In this document: positions 1 through 7,079 of the stretch, piece by piece
How positions within the stretch are numbered: the stretch's first letter is position 1
Layout: the number at the start of each line of letters is the position of its first letter
Source: an uncultured Mycoplasmatota bacterium
Lineage (GTDB): Bacteria; Bacillota_I; Bacilli_A; RF39; UBA660
Direction of reading: 5' to 3'
NCBI GenBank assembly: GCA_900553395.1
Contig: USDJ01000004.1
Location: 33,551-97,550, forward strand
Length of the DNA stretch: 64,000 nt
Translations under genes and position numbers: made by a program
Notes under the pieces: generated by a model
Seen by the model: only the letters and a program-made list of their open reading frames with translations
Databases searched by the model: none
What the model was told of the DNA's origin: nothing

Positions 1-295
1 TATCCCTTGTATCTAATCCTATCTTTCTTTCCAAAATTGCTATATCATCATCGCTTATAGCTATATAGTAAGTAATTCCATTATTATTTATAATATATAC
101 TTTTTGAGCTCTTATAAGCCCTAATGACTCTTTACTATCACTTTTTAATAGTGATCCCATTGGGATATTAAGCCTATATTTGCTTAGTTCCTCAAAAGTA
201 CATTCTCTAAAAATCTTAACTACTTTAAAATTATTTTTCTCTTCTACTTCTAAAACGGGTTTATATTGTTTATTATTGCTATCTATAAACTGCAT
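1..295 (-). CDS. Partial hypothetical protein (C-terminus cut by window edge)
   Basis: A minus-strand frame is open from an ATG at 295 down to base 1, about 98 codons, and continues beyond the window. It begins MQFIDSNNKQYKPVLEVEEK and includes a short beta-rich stretch (KVYIINNNGITYYIAISDDD). A strong ribosome binding site, GAGGAGGGG, lies 4-5 bases before the ATG. No signal peptide or membrane segment is visible in the part that can be read. I do not recognise the family. The gene is separated from gpmI by about 150 bases of AT-rich sequence and a terminator, so it is probably transcribed separately. Confidence 0.7.
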   Translation of the reverse strand, partial: MQFIDSNNKQYKPVLEVEEKNNFKVVKIFRECTFEELSKYRLNIPMGSLLKSDSKESLGLIRAQKVYIINNNGITYYIAISDDDIAILERKIGLDTRD

Positions 296-420
296 AAAAT
301 CCCCTCCTCAATAAATAGGCTATTATTATATCACATTTATTTAAAAATTAAAAATTTAAACACTCCTAATATTTTTTTATAAAAGTAATTGCGTATAGTT
401 TAATGTTTTAATTATACATA

Positions 421-448
421 CAAAAAAGCTACTATTATAAGTAGCTTT
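421..448 (-). terminator. Rho-independent terminator of gpmI
   Basis: On the minus strand, stems AAAGCTACT and AGTAGCTTT flank a 6-base loop and are followed by a run of T. It begins directly after the gpmI stop codon at 449. Confidence 0.85.
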
Positions 449-1954
449 CTATTTAATTAATGATTCTCCAGTCATATCAACAGGAACTGGGACATTCAAT
501 AATTGAAGCAGGGTTGGAGCTATATCAGCAAGCTTTCCATTATTTTTTAAATCAATAGATTCTTTTGTTACTATAAAAGGTACTTTATTAGTCGTATGCG
601 TAGTACACGGAGTACCATCTTCATTAATCATAATATCACAATTTCCATGATCTGCAGTAACTACTAAAATGCCTTTTTTCTCTTCTACTTTTTTATACAA
701 TCTACTAATACATTTATCTAAGAACTCAACTGCTGCTTTAGCTGCATCATAATTTCCAGTATGTCCTACCATGTCGCCATTAGCATAATTCAAAACTACA
801 AAATCTAAATAATCTTTATCGAGTTCAACAAGTAATTTTTCAGTAACTTCTTCGGCAGACATTTCTGGTTTTAAATCATAAGTAGCTACTTTAGGAGAAG
901 GAACTAGTATTCGCTTAGAATTTTTTAAATCAAGTTCTACTCCACCGTCAAAAAAATAAGTAACGTGTGCATATTTTTCTGTTTCTGCAATACGTAATTG
1001 ATTAAGACCTAGATCGTCTAAATATTTACCCAAAGTGTTATTAAGTTTTTCTATTTCAAAAGCTATAGTACCTTTTACACTATCTGTAATTGGCATCATA
1101 GACACTAATTTTACATTTTCAAGTTTAACAGTATCCATATCTACTAATTGTGGATTTGTAATAGCTGTAAACATTTCTCTCAATCTATCGGGTCGGTAAT
1201 TAAACACAATAACACCATCATTATTTTCTAACTTTCCATTTGCTAAAACAGATGGTTTTATAAATTCATCAGTAATACCTTCGCCATATTGGCTATCGAA
1301 TAATTCTTCACATGATGAATACTTTTCACCTATTCCCCTAACTATAGCATCGTAGGCAAGTTTAATTCTATCATAATTATTATCTCTATCCATAGCATAA
1401 TATCTACCTGAAATAGTGGTAATAGTACCAAGTTTGTTTTCTGTTATCTTATTTTCCAATTGCTTTACAAAATCTTTACCACTGTGAACATCACTATCAC
1501 GCCCATCTGTAAACAAATGAAAATAAACTTCATTAACTCCTTCTTTTTTACACATATCTACTAAGGCTAATAAATGATTAATATGCGAATGAATTCCTCC
1601 ATTACTTATTAATCCCATTATGTGAAGTTTAGAATTGTTATCTTGTGAATGATGAATAACTTTTAATATACTTTCATTCTTATAAAAATTCTCGGTTTCT
1701 ATAGCATGATTGATTAATTCTAGAGGTTGATAAACAATGCGCCCTGCTCCTATGTTAATATGCCCAACCTCGGAATTACCCATTTGACCGTTTGGTAAAC
1801 CAACCAATTTTCCAGAAGCCTCTAAGCTTGTATGAGGATATTTATTAACTAAATAATCATAACAAGGCTTATAAGCATTCTTAAATGCATTACCATTTGT
1901 TTCTTCTCTTAAGCCACATCCATCTAATATACATAAAACTACTGGTTGTTTCAT
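449..1954 (-). CDS. gpmI: 2,3-bisphosphoglycerate-independent phosphoglycerate mutase
   Basis: This enzyme interconverts 3- and 2-phosphoglycerate in glycolysis without a bisphosphoglycerate cofactor, using two Mn ions in the cytoplasm. The protein is about 501 residues, the usual length for the family. It has the N-terminal metal motif (CILDGCG), the catalytic serine in GQMGNSEVGH near residue 62, GRDSDVHSG near 150, and C-terminal metal motifs NGDMVGHTG and TADHGNCD. Two ATGs lie in tandem at 1957 and 1954. AGAGGG sits 5 bases before the second and only 2 before the first, so 1954 is preferred. It is followed by its own terminator and is probably monocistronic. The other glycolytic gene in the window is gap at 38.7 kb. 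Confidence 0.97.
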   Translation of the reverse strand: MKQPVVLCILDGCGLREETNGNAFKNAYKPCYDYLVNKYPHTSLEASGKLVGLPNGQMGNSEVGHINIGAGRIVYQPLELINHAIETENFYKNESILKVIHHSQDNNSKLHIMGLISNGGIHSHINHLLALVDMCKKEGVNEVYFHLFTDGRDSDVHSGKDFVKQLENKITENKLGTITTISGRYYAMDRDNNYDRIKLAYDAIVRGIGEKYSSCEELFDSQYGEGITDEFIKPSVLANGKLENNDGVIVFNYRPDRLREMFTAITNPQLVDMDTVKLENVKLVSMMPITDSVKGTIAFEIEKLNNTLGKYLDDLGLNQLRIAETEKYAHVTYFFDGGVELDLKNSKRILVPSPKVATYDLKPEMSAEEVTEKLLVELDKDYLDFVVLNYANGDMVGHTGNYDAAKAAVEFLDKCISRLYKKVEEKKGILVVTADHGNCDIMINEDGTPCTTHTTNKVPFIVTKESIDLKNNGKLADIAPTLLQLLNVPVPVDMTGESLIK

Positions 1955-2108
1955 CATATCCCTCTTTTCAAAAACATTGTACCATAAAAATAATCAAATA
2001 AACAATAAATTGCTCTATAAATAAATACACTATACAACAATTTGATAGTTTAATATTTAAAATTTATTTTAGATAATTTAAGCTTAATATAAAAATATCA
2101 TTTGTGTC

Positions 2109-3524
2109 TTAATTTTGAACTTCTTCTAAACTTTTTTTATAAATATTATAATTTTCTTTTAATTTATTTATATTTTCTTTAGAAGCATAGACTTTAAAAC
2201 TATACACTTCATTATTAACTTCAACTATCTTATATTTATTTAAATTTGAGATAAAATTATCGAATATCTTTTTAGCGCTTGAATCATACGAAAAACTTAT
2301 TTCACCATTTCTATAAATGTGACTTTTTACATCAACTAATTTATTAGTTCTTATATCAATCTCTATATTATCAATACTTTTTTCAATATATTCAATCTCA
2401 TAATCAAAATGATCGTCAGCTATAAATAAGTTATCTTTAAAGTCTACTACTATTTTATTTGTCTTAATATCTTTACTATTTTTATCTATAGTAACATAAT
2501 CAAATTTTAAGCTTCCAATAAATATTAATCCAATACTTACTCCTAAAACAATTAGTGAAATTATAAACGTCCATATCATTTTTGGCTTATCATTTTTTCT
2601 ATTAAAAATAAAATTTAATAATAATATTATAATAACTATGTCTAAAGTTGCGGTAGATAATATTGATAAGAAAATTCCTACAAAGAATATACCAGTCTTA
2701 CTTATTATAAATGAAGCTACAAAACAGGCTAATAGTCCTATCAATCCTGAACACAATAATCCTAATATAATTAAAGCAAAACATTTCACTCCAAAGATAA
2801 AAATCTTAAAAATTGAATGAACAAATCTATATTCTGAATTCTTTGGATCTCTAATAATTATTTTATTTTCATTACTTCTAAATAATATTTTACTATCTTC
2901 GCTATCTTTATTATGTTCCACTTTTTCTTTTAAATCAGATGGTTCTTCTCTTAATGTCTCACTTTTTATTTTCAAATAATAATCAAGGTACCTAGTTTTA
3001 AAAACATGAACAATTATTCCAACAAAGACTATTATACAAAACAATATATATATTGCATTTAGTATATCAACAACAAAATAATGTACTCCATCTGGAAAAT
3101 GTGTCAAAATCCCACCAAATGTACTCATTAACACATAACCTAACATCTTACTCAAAATAAACAATATAATAATAATAAAAACTTGTTCAAATATACACTT
3201 TATTTTATTTTCAAAACTCATACTATGAAATAAATTAATAGTATCTGTTACAAAGTTAAGAAAACTATCAATTATTTTATTAAGATTATTCTTTGAAATT
3301 TCATTTTCTTTAACTTCCCTAATATTCTTATTTAGTAAATCATCAATATTTAGTTCAAATCTATTACATAATTGTATTATTTTATCCATCTCTGGATATG
3401 CTGTGCCTGATTCCCATTTTGAAATAGCTTGTCTTGATACTCCTAATTCTTCTGCCAACTGTTCTTGTGAAAGATTATTATCTTTTCTAATTTTTTTTAG
3501 ATTTTCTGATAAATTATTTTTCAT
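2109..3524 (-). CDS. XRE-family regulator fused to a polytopic membrane domain
   Basis: The first 65 residues are a clear Cro/CI-type helix-turn-helix (LSQEQLAEELGVSRQAISKWESG) of the kind found in many Firmicutes regulators. After a linker come about five hydrophobic segments (roughly residues 110-135, 150-175, 240-262, 265-300 and 315-340), then a soluble C-terminal region of about 120 residues rich in Lys, Asp and Asn. This layout suggests a membrane-tethered repressor whose DNA binding responds to something at the membrane. That is inference, since the sensor part is not a family I recognise. The start is supported by AGAAAGGAG upstream. Inverted repeats directly upstream (3563-3590) suggest autoregulation. 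No obvious target operon is adjacent. Confidence 0.8.
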   Translation of the reverse strand: MKNNLSENLKKIRKDNNLSQEQLAEELGVSRQAISKWESGTAYPEMDKIIQLCNRFELNIDDLLNKNIREVKENEISKNNLNKIIDSFLNFVTDTINLFHSMSFENKIKCIFEQVFIIIILFILSKMLGYVLMSTFGGILTHFPDGVHYFVVDILNAIYILFCIIVFVGIIVHVFKTRYLDYYLKIKSETLREEPSDLKEKVEHNKDSEDSKILFRSNENKIIIRDPKNSEYRFVHSIFKIFIFGVKCFALIILGLLCSGLIGLLACFVASFIISKTGIFFVGIFLSILSTATLDIVIIILLLNFIFNRKNDKPKMIWTFIISLIVLGVSIGLIFIGSLKFDYVTIDKNSKDIKTNKIVVDFKDNLFIADDHFDYEIEYIEKSIDNIEIDIRTNKLVDVKSHIYRNGEISFSYDSSAKKIFDNFISNLNKYKIVEVNNEVYSFKVYASKENINKLKENYNIYKKSLEEVQN

Positions 3525-3562
3525 AATTTTTTCTCCTTTCTAAGACAATTGTATATTTTCTA

Positions 3563-3590
3563 TTGGTTGCGAACAACCAACTTTTAGTTG
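3563..3590. promoter_or_regulatory. Inverted-repeat operators in the promoter region of the XRE gene
   Basis: Two perfect inverted repeats lie next to each other: TTGGTTG-CGAA-CAACCAA (3563-3580) and CAACT-TTT-AGTTG (3578-3590). A further GTTG half-site lies at about 3608-3611. On the minus strand they overlap the expected -35 region, with TATACA as a possible -10 just downstream. The pattern fits binding by the dimeric helix-turn-helix protein encoded next door. Autorepression is inferred. Confidence 0.6.
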
Positions 3591-3710
3591 TTTTTTGTAA
3601 AATATTAGTTGCTTTATTTAATTTTATCACAAAAAACACATTTTAACCATTTAAGAAATTTATTTATAATGATATTATCACATGAGATTAATCTTAATGA
3701 TTCTATGTAT

Positions 3711-3747
3711 AAAAAAATAGTACTTAATCTGTAATAGATTAAGTACT
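3711..3747 (-). terminator. Orphan leftward Rho-independent terminator
   Basis: A perfect 12-bp stem (AGTACTTAATCT / AGATTAAGTACT, loop GTAAT) is followed on the minus strand by a run of seven T. No minus-strand gene lies directly upstream. It could be the original terminator of ssrA, now separated by the inserted element. This is inference. Confidence 0.7.
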
Positions 3748-3912
3748 CAGTCTAAATTAAGTATACTTTAAATTTGGAATTAATATTTAGCATTAAAGAA
3801 GTAAATATTTCCCTTTTTAATATGTGAGAATTTTCTTATATTCTAACAATATTATGAAAAAACTTTTTACAAGTTTCTTTCTTTATATTAAACTCGAAAA
3901 GTTCTATTATCA

Positions 3913-3924
3913 ATCAATTTGGTG
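3913..3924 (+). repeat. Putative displaced att copy of the ssrA 3' end
   Basis: ATCAATTTGGTG is identical to 6696-6707. A second partial copy, TTTGGTGGA, follows at 3929-3937. Confidence 0.45.
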
Positions 3925-4016
3925 TCCTTTTGGTGGAAGTACAACAACCACTAGACATAAATTTATAGGTAATAATAACTACTAACTAATCAAATTATAT
4001 CGCAGTATTTACAAAG

Positions 4017-4044
4017 TTGACTAAAAAATGTAAAATTTTACATT
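4017..4044 (+). promoter_or_regulatory. Promoter with an 18-bp palindromic operator for the 4.1-5.5 kb operon
   Basis: TTGACT (4017-4022) and TACATT (4039-4044) are 16 bases apart and precede the three-gene cluster by about 65 bases. A perfect palindrome, AATGTAAAATTTTACATT (4027-4044), fills the spacer and includes the -10. A dimeric repressor bound there would block the promoter. The regulator is unknown and is not encoded within the element. Confidence 0.6.
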
Positions 4045-4110
4045 ATTTTGATATTGTACCATATTTTTGTGATATTATATTATTATATTATAGGATAGGA
4101 GTTGATTATA

Positions 4111-4671
4111 ATGTCAATAGAACAAGCATTGGAAGAATTAAAAAAATATGCACATGATTTTGCAAACGTTGGAGATGCAAAACAAGCAATTCAAAATAAT
4201 AAGGATGATTTTTTACACAAGTGGACAAAAGTAATGCAATTTTATAAATACATTATCGAGAATGTTAAAAGTATGAGTGATGAATGGTTTATGGCTGTTG
4301 ATATATTAAGTGATGTATCAGTAGATAATCCTAGTTTAGAAGAATGGGTACAACAAATCATTGAACCAAAACATGAAAAAACTCAAACACAGTCCAAAAA
4401 CAATGCAAGCATTAATACTGCAACAATATCAGGTCCAATTGAATCTTTAATATCAGAAGTTAATAATATGCAAAGTTGGGACCCAGACTATATTGGAGAT
4501 ATAGAATTGCAATTACAGGAATTTCAAAAAATATTAATCTCAAATCAAAGTTCATTTGATTCAAATGTTTATCAAAGTTTAATAAATGATATAAATGCAG
4601 CATTAAATAAAATTAATAGATTTAATAATATGCTTAATTCTGAAACCATGGAAGGTATAAAAAGAATGTAG
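4111..4671 (+). CDS. Unknown helical protein, first gene of the ssrA-element operon
   Basis: I do not recognise this protein of 186 residues. It looks cytoplasmic, with no signal or membrane segment. Residues 1-88 form one predicted helical block with several Trp (HKWTKVMQFYKYI, DEWFMAVDIL, LEEWVQQI). A Gln/Thr/Asn/Ser-rich linker follows (about 90-108), then a second helical block (IESLISEVNNM to the end) containing SWDPDYIGD. The start is the ATG at 4111, 9 bases after AGGAG. A TTG three codons earlier touches the ribosome binding site. The stop is 8 bases before the next ATG, so the three genes form one operon. Its role is unknown, and a two-domain scaffold or adaptor is only a guess. Confidence 0.75.
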   Translation: MSIEQALEELKKYAHDFANVGDAKQAIQNNKDDFLHKWTKVMQFYKYIIENVKSMSDEWFMAVDILSDVSVDNPSLEEWVQQIIEPKHEKTQTQSKNNASINTATISGPIESLISEVNNMQSWDPDYIGDIELQLQEFQKILISNQSSFDSNVYQSLINDINAALNKINRFNNMLNSETMEGIKRM

Positions 4672-4679
4672 GTGAAACA

Positions 4680-5183
4680 ATGGAAAGTTTAGATTATCTA
4701 AGAATACAATTAAGAGACGCAAAAGAAGAATTAGAAAAAATAACAATTAAAAAACATGGCTCGGTTCCTTGGAATCCTGGTGTTTTAGACCAACATAAAT
4801 CCGAATCATTAGAATACGAAGAATATACTGATGTAAGTAAGGCGTATAGATTAAAAGAAAGAATAGTTAACTTAGAAAATCAGATTAAAACTTATGCCCA
4901 AAGAGCACAAGTAGAACGAGAAAAGGGACAGGCAATTAAAGATAGTCAAATACCAAGATATGAATATACTTCTGTAGGTAAAACTCAAACATCTACAAAT
5001 CCAGCAATTGCTGCAAGATATAATGCACAGCAAAGATTATTTGGTATGAACAAATTAAAACAATCCATTATGACTTTATCAGGTCAGAAAAGAAAATTTA
5101 AAAAATTATGGGTTAAAGCAAATACAACAAATGAAAAAACTCAAGAACAGGTTGCTTTTGAATTAAATAAAATGTTTAGGTGA
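4680..5183 (+). CDS. Unknown coiled-coil protein, second gene of the ssrA-element operon
   Basis: This 167-residue protein matches no family I know. Residues 1-30 and 55-95 are heptad-like and rich in Lys and Glu (DAKEELEKITIKKH, RLKERIVNLENQIKTYAQRA). Between them lies a distinctive loop, HGSVPWNPGVLDQHKSES. The C-terminal third is basic and contains NPAIAARYNAQQRLFGMNKL and GQKRKFKKLW. The ATG at 4680 follows AGGTGAAAC, which overlaps the stop of the preceding gene, so translation is probably coupled. A structural or nucleic-acid-contacting role would fit the charge pattern but cannot be shown here. Confidence 0.75.
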   Translation: MESLDYLRIQLRDAKEELEKITIKKHGSVPWNPGVLDQHKSESLEYEEYTDVSKAYRLKERIVNLENQIKTYAQRAQVEREKGQAIKDSQIPRYEYTSVGKTQTSTNPAIAARYNAQQRLFGMNKLKQSIMTLSGQKRKFKKLWVKANTTNEKTQEQVAFELNKMFR

Positions 5184-5187
5184 AATT

Positions 5188-5484
5188 ATGAATGAAGATA
5201 TAAATGAGTATATGGTATTTTTTAAAGAACAGACATTAAAAGAAAAGCAAAGTATCATTTATGAACAATTACAAATGTTGACTGCGTTTTCTAATAATTT
5301 ATGTAAAGAATTAAATATACAAAATGAACCAATATTAAATAGAGAACTATTAGATTTAAAACAAAAAGAATATACTGAAGATGATTTTGCAGAAGCCATA
5401 ATTGTATTGATTAACTCAATACAAAATTCAATATGTGATTATTCTAATGGAATTTCAGATCTACTTGATAAAATTAATAATTGA
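5188..5484 (+). CDS. Unknown small helical protein, third gene of the ssrA-element operon
   Basis: This acidic, helical protein of 98 residues has no membrane segment or recognisable domain. It begins MNEDINEYMVFFKEQTLKEK and ends in a hydrophobic helix (AEAIIVLINSIQNSICDYS). The ATG is 4 bases after the stop of the preceding gene, and the AGGTGAAATT ribosome binding site overlaps that stop. This indicates a translationally coupled three-gene unit. The operon ends about 210 bases downstream in a strong terminator at 5694. The size and charge would suit an antitoxin or a small partner subunit, but there is no motif to support either. Confidence 0.72.
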   Translation: MNEDINEYMVFFKEQTLKEKQSIIYEQLQMLTAFSNNLCKELNIQNEPILNRELLDLKQKEYTEDDFAEAIIVLINSIQNSICDYSNGISDLLDKINN

Positions 5485-5560
5485 ATGAAAAAACGGTCCA
5501 TTTTGTTTGTAAGTAAATGTACGTTAGATTTTTATAGATTTATTTTTGAAAATAAAAACA

Positions 5561-5664
5561 TAATTTTGCTTGGTTTTATGCCTTGCTAAAATTATATTTA
5601 AAAGGGTTTCAAAAGTGAGTTTCCCTTTGCACACCGTTATTGGCTTTGCCAATAGCGTAGTGTG
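5561..5664. other. Structured intergenic region with long hairpins
   Basis: The gap between the three-gene operon and the relaxase remnant contains two inverted repeats. At 5630-5664 an extended hairpin forms: CACAC pairs with GTGTG, and CG-TTATTGGC pairs with GCCAATA-GCG, with a 3-base loop and a 2-base bulge. At about 5560-5595 an imperfect repeat, ATAATTTTGC with GCTAAAATTAT, brackets a TTGG/CC core. Neither has a T run, so they are not simple terminators. Lying next to a plasmid-type mob remnant, they may be the relic of a replication or transfer origin. Confidence 0.5.
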
Positions 5665-5693
5665 TTACTAAAATGGAATTTTAATTTTATTGA

Positions 5694-5714
5694 ACGAGCT
5701 GTAGCTCGTTTTTT
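5694..5714 (+). terminator. Terminator of the three-gene operon
   Basis: ACGAGCT and AGCTCGT form a tight GC-rich hairpin followed by TTTTT on the plus strand. Confidence 0.85.
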
Positions 5715-6484
5715 AAATGTTTAAATCCTTATCATCATATTCATAATTTTTTGTATATAAATAATCATTTATTTCTTCATCTTTTGATGTGTTATCTGCT
5801 ATATCGTGTAAATCAAAATTATCATATAAATCTTGTTTGTAGTATTCTTTTATTTCTGATATTACTTCATTTTTATCTTTTTCAGTTCTTATTTTAAGTA
5901 GTCTATGAAAGAACTTTTTTAAGGTTTGTAAAATATTGTATAGTAAGTTATGTAATATATTATTTTTTCTTTGTTGTTTTTCATTTTGATATTCTAGTTT
6001 TCTAACTTCAACTTGAATATTTCTTCTTTCATTTTCTAAATCTTTATAACTTTTAGTATAATCAGTAAGTTCTTTAAATAATGCTTGATTATTTGGCATA
6101 TCTTTTATAACTCTTTTTGATGTATTCATAAAATTATTTAATGTATCATAAGTATCTTGATCAATCTTAACTTCTTTACCTGTAATTGTTGGTTTAGAAG
6201 TTTTTAGTTTTTCTTCTAGTTCTTCAAAATCTCTAGTCATTAAATAATTTTGCTTTTCTAATCTATTTTCTAGTTTTTTTAGTAATCTTTTTAAATTTTT
6301 TTATAGAAATATGCTCGTTATCACTGTTTTTAATGCCACTTTCTAGGTCAAAAACATTATCTATTAGTCTTTGATAGTATTTATCTTGAAGTGTGCTTAA
6401 ATGGGCTTTATCTTTGATATATTGTTTTTTAGAAATAGTATATTTTTCAGTGTTTGTTCTTTTATCATAGTAATATTTGTATTT
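5713..6484 (-). pseudogene. Remnant of a MobV-type relaxase (C-terminal half, frameshifted)
   Basis: MobV/Pre relaxases nick plasmid transfer origins. Here only the C-terminal part survives. An upstream minus-strand frame (6484-6302) reads TEKYTISKKQYIKDKAHL, then YYQRLIDNVFDLESGIKN and SDNEHISIKKFKK, which resembles the conserved region following the MobV catalytic domain. The reading continues in a different frame from 6300 down to 5713 (MTRDFEELEEKLKTSKPTI, then DTLNNFMNTSKRVIKDMPNN, then a basic coiled coil). The shift falls in the T-rich tract around 6292-6302. The catalytic N-terminal half with its His and Glu residues is absent, and an in-frame stop sits at 6485. The ATG at 6240 could still give a 175-residue fragment. 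Confidence 0.65.
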
Positions 6485-6603
6485 TTAATACTTTTGATAT
6501 TTCCATTTATGATTGCGTATTTTACATTAGCAAACCTACAAACCATTTCAACCTTTCTTTTTAGTTCTTTACTTATTACAAGTTCTTTAGTTTCTATTGT
6601 CAT
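6397..6603 (-). CDS. Possible small protein or fused start of the mob remnant
   Basis: This 68-residue frame begins MTIETKELVISKELKRKVEM with a reasonable ribosome binding site (AAAGGAAAG, about 12 bases upstream). Its second half overlaps, in another frame, the best-preserved part of the relaxase remnant, so residues after about 45 are probably not under coding selection. It may be the start of a former element gene joined to the mob remnant by deletion. The function is unknown, and it may not be expressed. Confidence 0.3.
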   Translation of the reverse strand: MTIETKELVISKELKRKVEMVCRFANVKYAIINGNIKSIKNTNITMIKEQTLKNILFLKNNISKIKPI

Positions 6604-6632
6604 AACTCAATCACTTTCCTTTGTTAAATAAC

Positions 6633-6689
6633 AAAAAAACTAACATTTCTGTTAGTAATTTATTACTCTCGAATTTATAAAAGTTCGAG
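6633..6689 (-). terminator. Terminator region downstream of ssrA
   Basis: Reading leftward from ssrA there is first a hairpin (CTCGAA 6668-6673 with TTCGAG 6684-6689). A second follows (CTAACA-TTTC-TGTTAG, 6640-6655) with a run of seven T on the minus strand (6633-6639). The second is a canonical Rho-independent terminator for tmRNA. Confidence 0.8.
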
Positions 6690-6695
6690 TTTCCT

Positions 6696-6707
6696 ATCAA
6701 TTTGGTG
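6696..6707 (+). repeat. Putative att site at the ssrA 3' end
   Basis: ATCAATTTGGTG overlaps the encoded CCA end of ssrA (6703) and is repeated at 3913-3924. Confidence 0.45.
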
Positions 6708-7040
6708 GAGCCGATGGGAATCGCACCCATGTCCGAATACATTACCACAATAACGTCTACAAGCTTAGTTAATTATAAATTGTCTCTTCAAATAAATTAA
6801 TTAACAAATAATTTAAAGATAAGTCTATATCATTCATTATTACTTATAGACATCGTAATAATATATCCTACTAAATCGAGCCCTTGTAAATACCGTAGGA
6901 ATATATTTACTCAGGCAGCTTTCTTAAATTAAGCGAAAGCTAATTGATTTCTGTTTCCAGTTATTTTAAGTTTGTTTTAACGTATTACATTACGGCTTGC
7001 AGTTAGAGCTCAAACATACCCGTCGAAACTAGACGGCCCC
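6703..7040 (-). ncRNA. ssrA: Transfer-messenger RNA (tmRNA); tag (A)GNRNQLAFA
   Basis: tmRNA frees stalled ribosomes and tags the unfinished protein for proteolysis. The 5' end GGGGCCG pairs with CGGCTCC next to the encoded A-CCA 3' end (6703), giving the alanyl tRNA-like acceptor stem. GTGCGATTCCCATC is the T-arm. After AAAATAACT, the normal context for the resume codon, an open frame at 6958-6929 reads GGA AAC AGA AAT CAA TTA GCT TTC GCT TAA. This encodes GNRNQLAFA, so the tag with the tRNA-borne Ala is AGNRNQLAFA. It is short and ends in LAFA rather than the LAA usual in Bacilli. The gene is 338 nt with a consensus promoter directly upstream. Confidence 0.95.
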
Positions 7041-7050
7041 AACTAAAAAA

Positions 7051-7079
7051 ATTATAGCACAACTAATTTTAATAGTCAA
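7051..7079 (-). promoter_or_regulatory. Consensus SigA promoter of ssrA
   Basis: TTGACT (7079-7074) and a perfect TATAAT (7056-7051) are 17 bases apart and end 10 bases before the first paired base of tmRNA. The -35 lies inside the last codons of veg. Confidence 0.9.

Larger units (their letters stand above)
3591..4016. other. AT-rich non-coding stretch left of the ssrA element
   Basis: No coding frame is convincing here. The stretch holds an orphan leftward terminator (3711-3747) and a short repeat of the ssrA 3' end (3913-3924, with a second partial copy TTTGGTGGA at 3929-3937). Just left of the repeat, CTCGAA and AAAGTTC also recur in the sequence next to ssrA at 6668-6686. Otherwise nothing is seen. 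Confidence 0.6.
3913..6707. mobile_element. Probable small integrated element at the 3' end of ssrA (decayed)
   Basis: The 12-bp sequence ATCAATTTGGTG spans the 3' end of ssrA (6696-6707) and recurs in the same orientation at 3913-3924. This is the arrangement expected when an element integrates into the tmRNA 3' end and leaves the gene intact. The roughly 2.8 kb in between differ in character from the flanks. They hold three unknown genes on the plus strand, long hairpins, and a frameshifted MobV-type relaxase remnant. No integrase is present, so the element is either a deletion remnant or was mobilised in trans. The repeat is short and imperfect beyond 12 bp, so the boundary is tentative. 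Confidence 0.5.

Noticed and set aside
6401..6631. Hydrophobic plus-strand frame beside ssrA
   Set aside because: It is antisense to the mob remnant. Its hydrophobicity comes from T-rich sequence, and it has no ribosome binding site.
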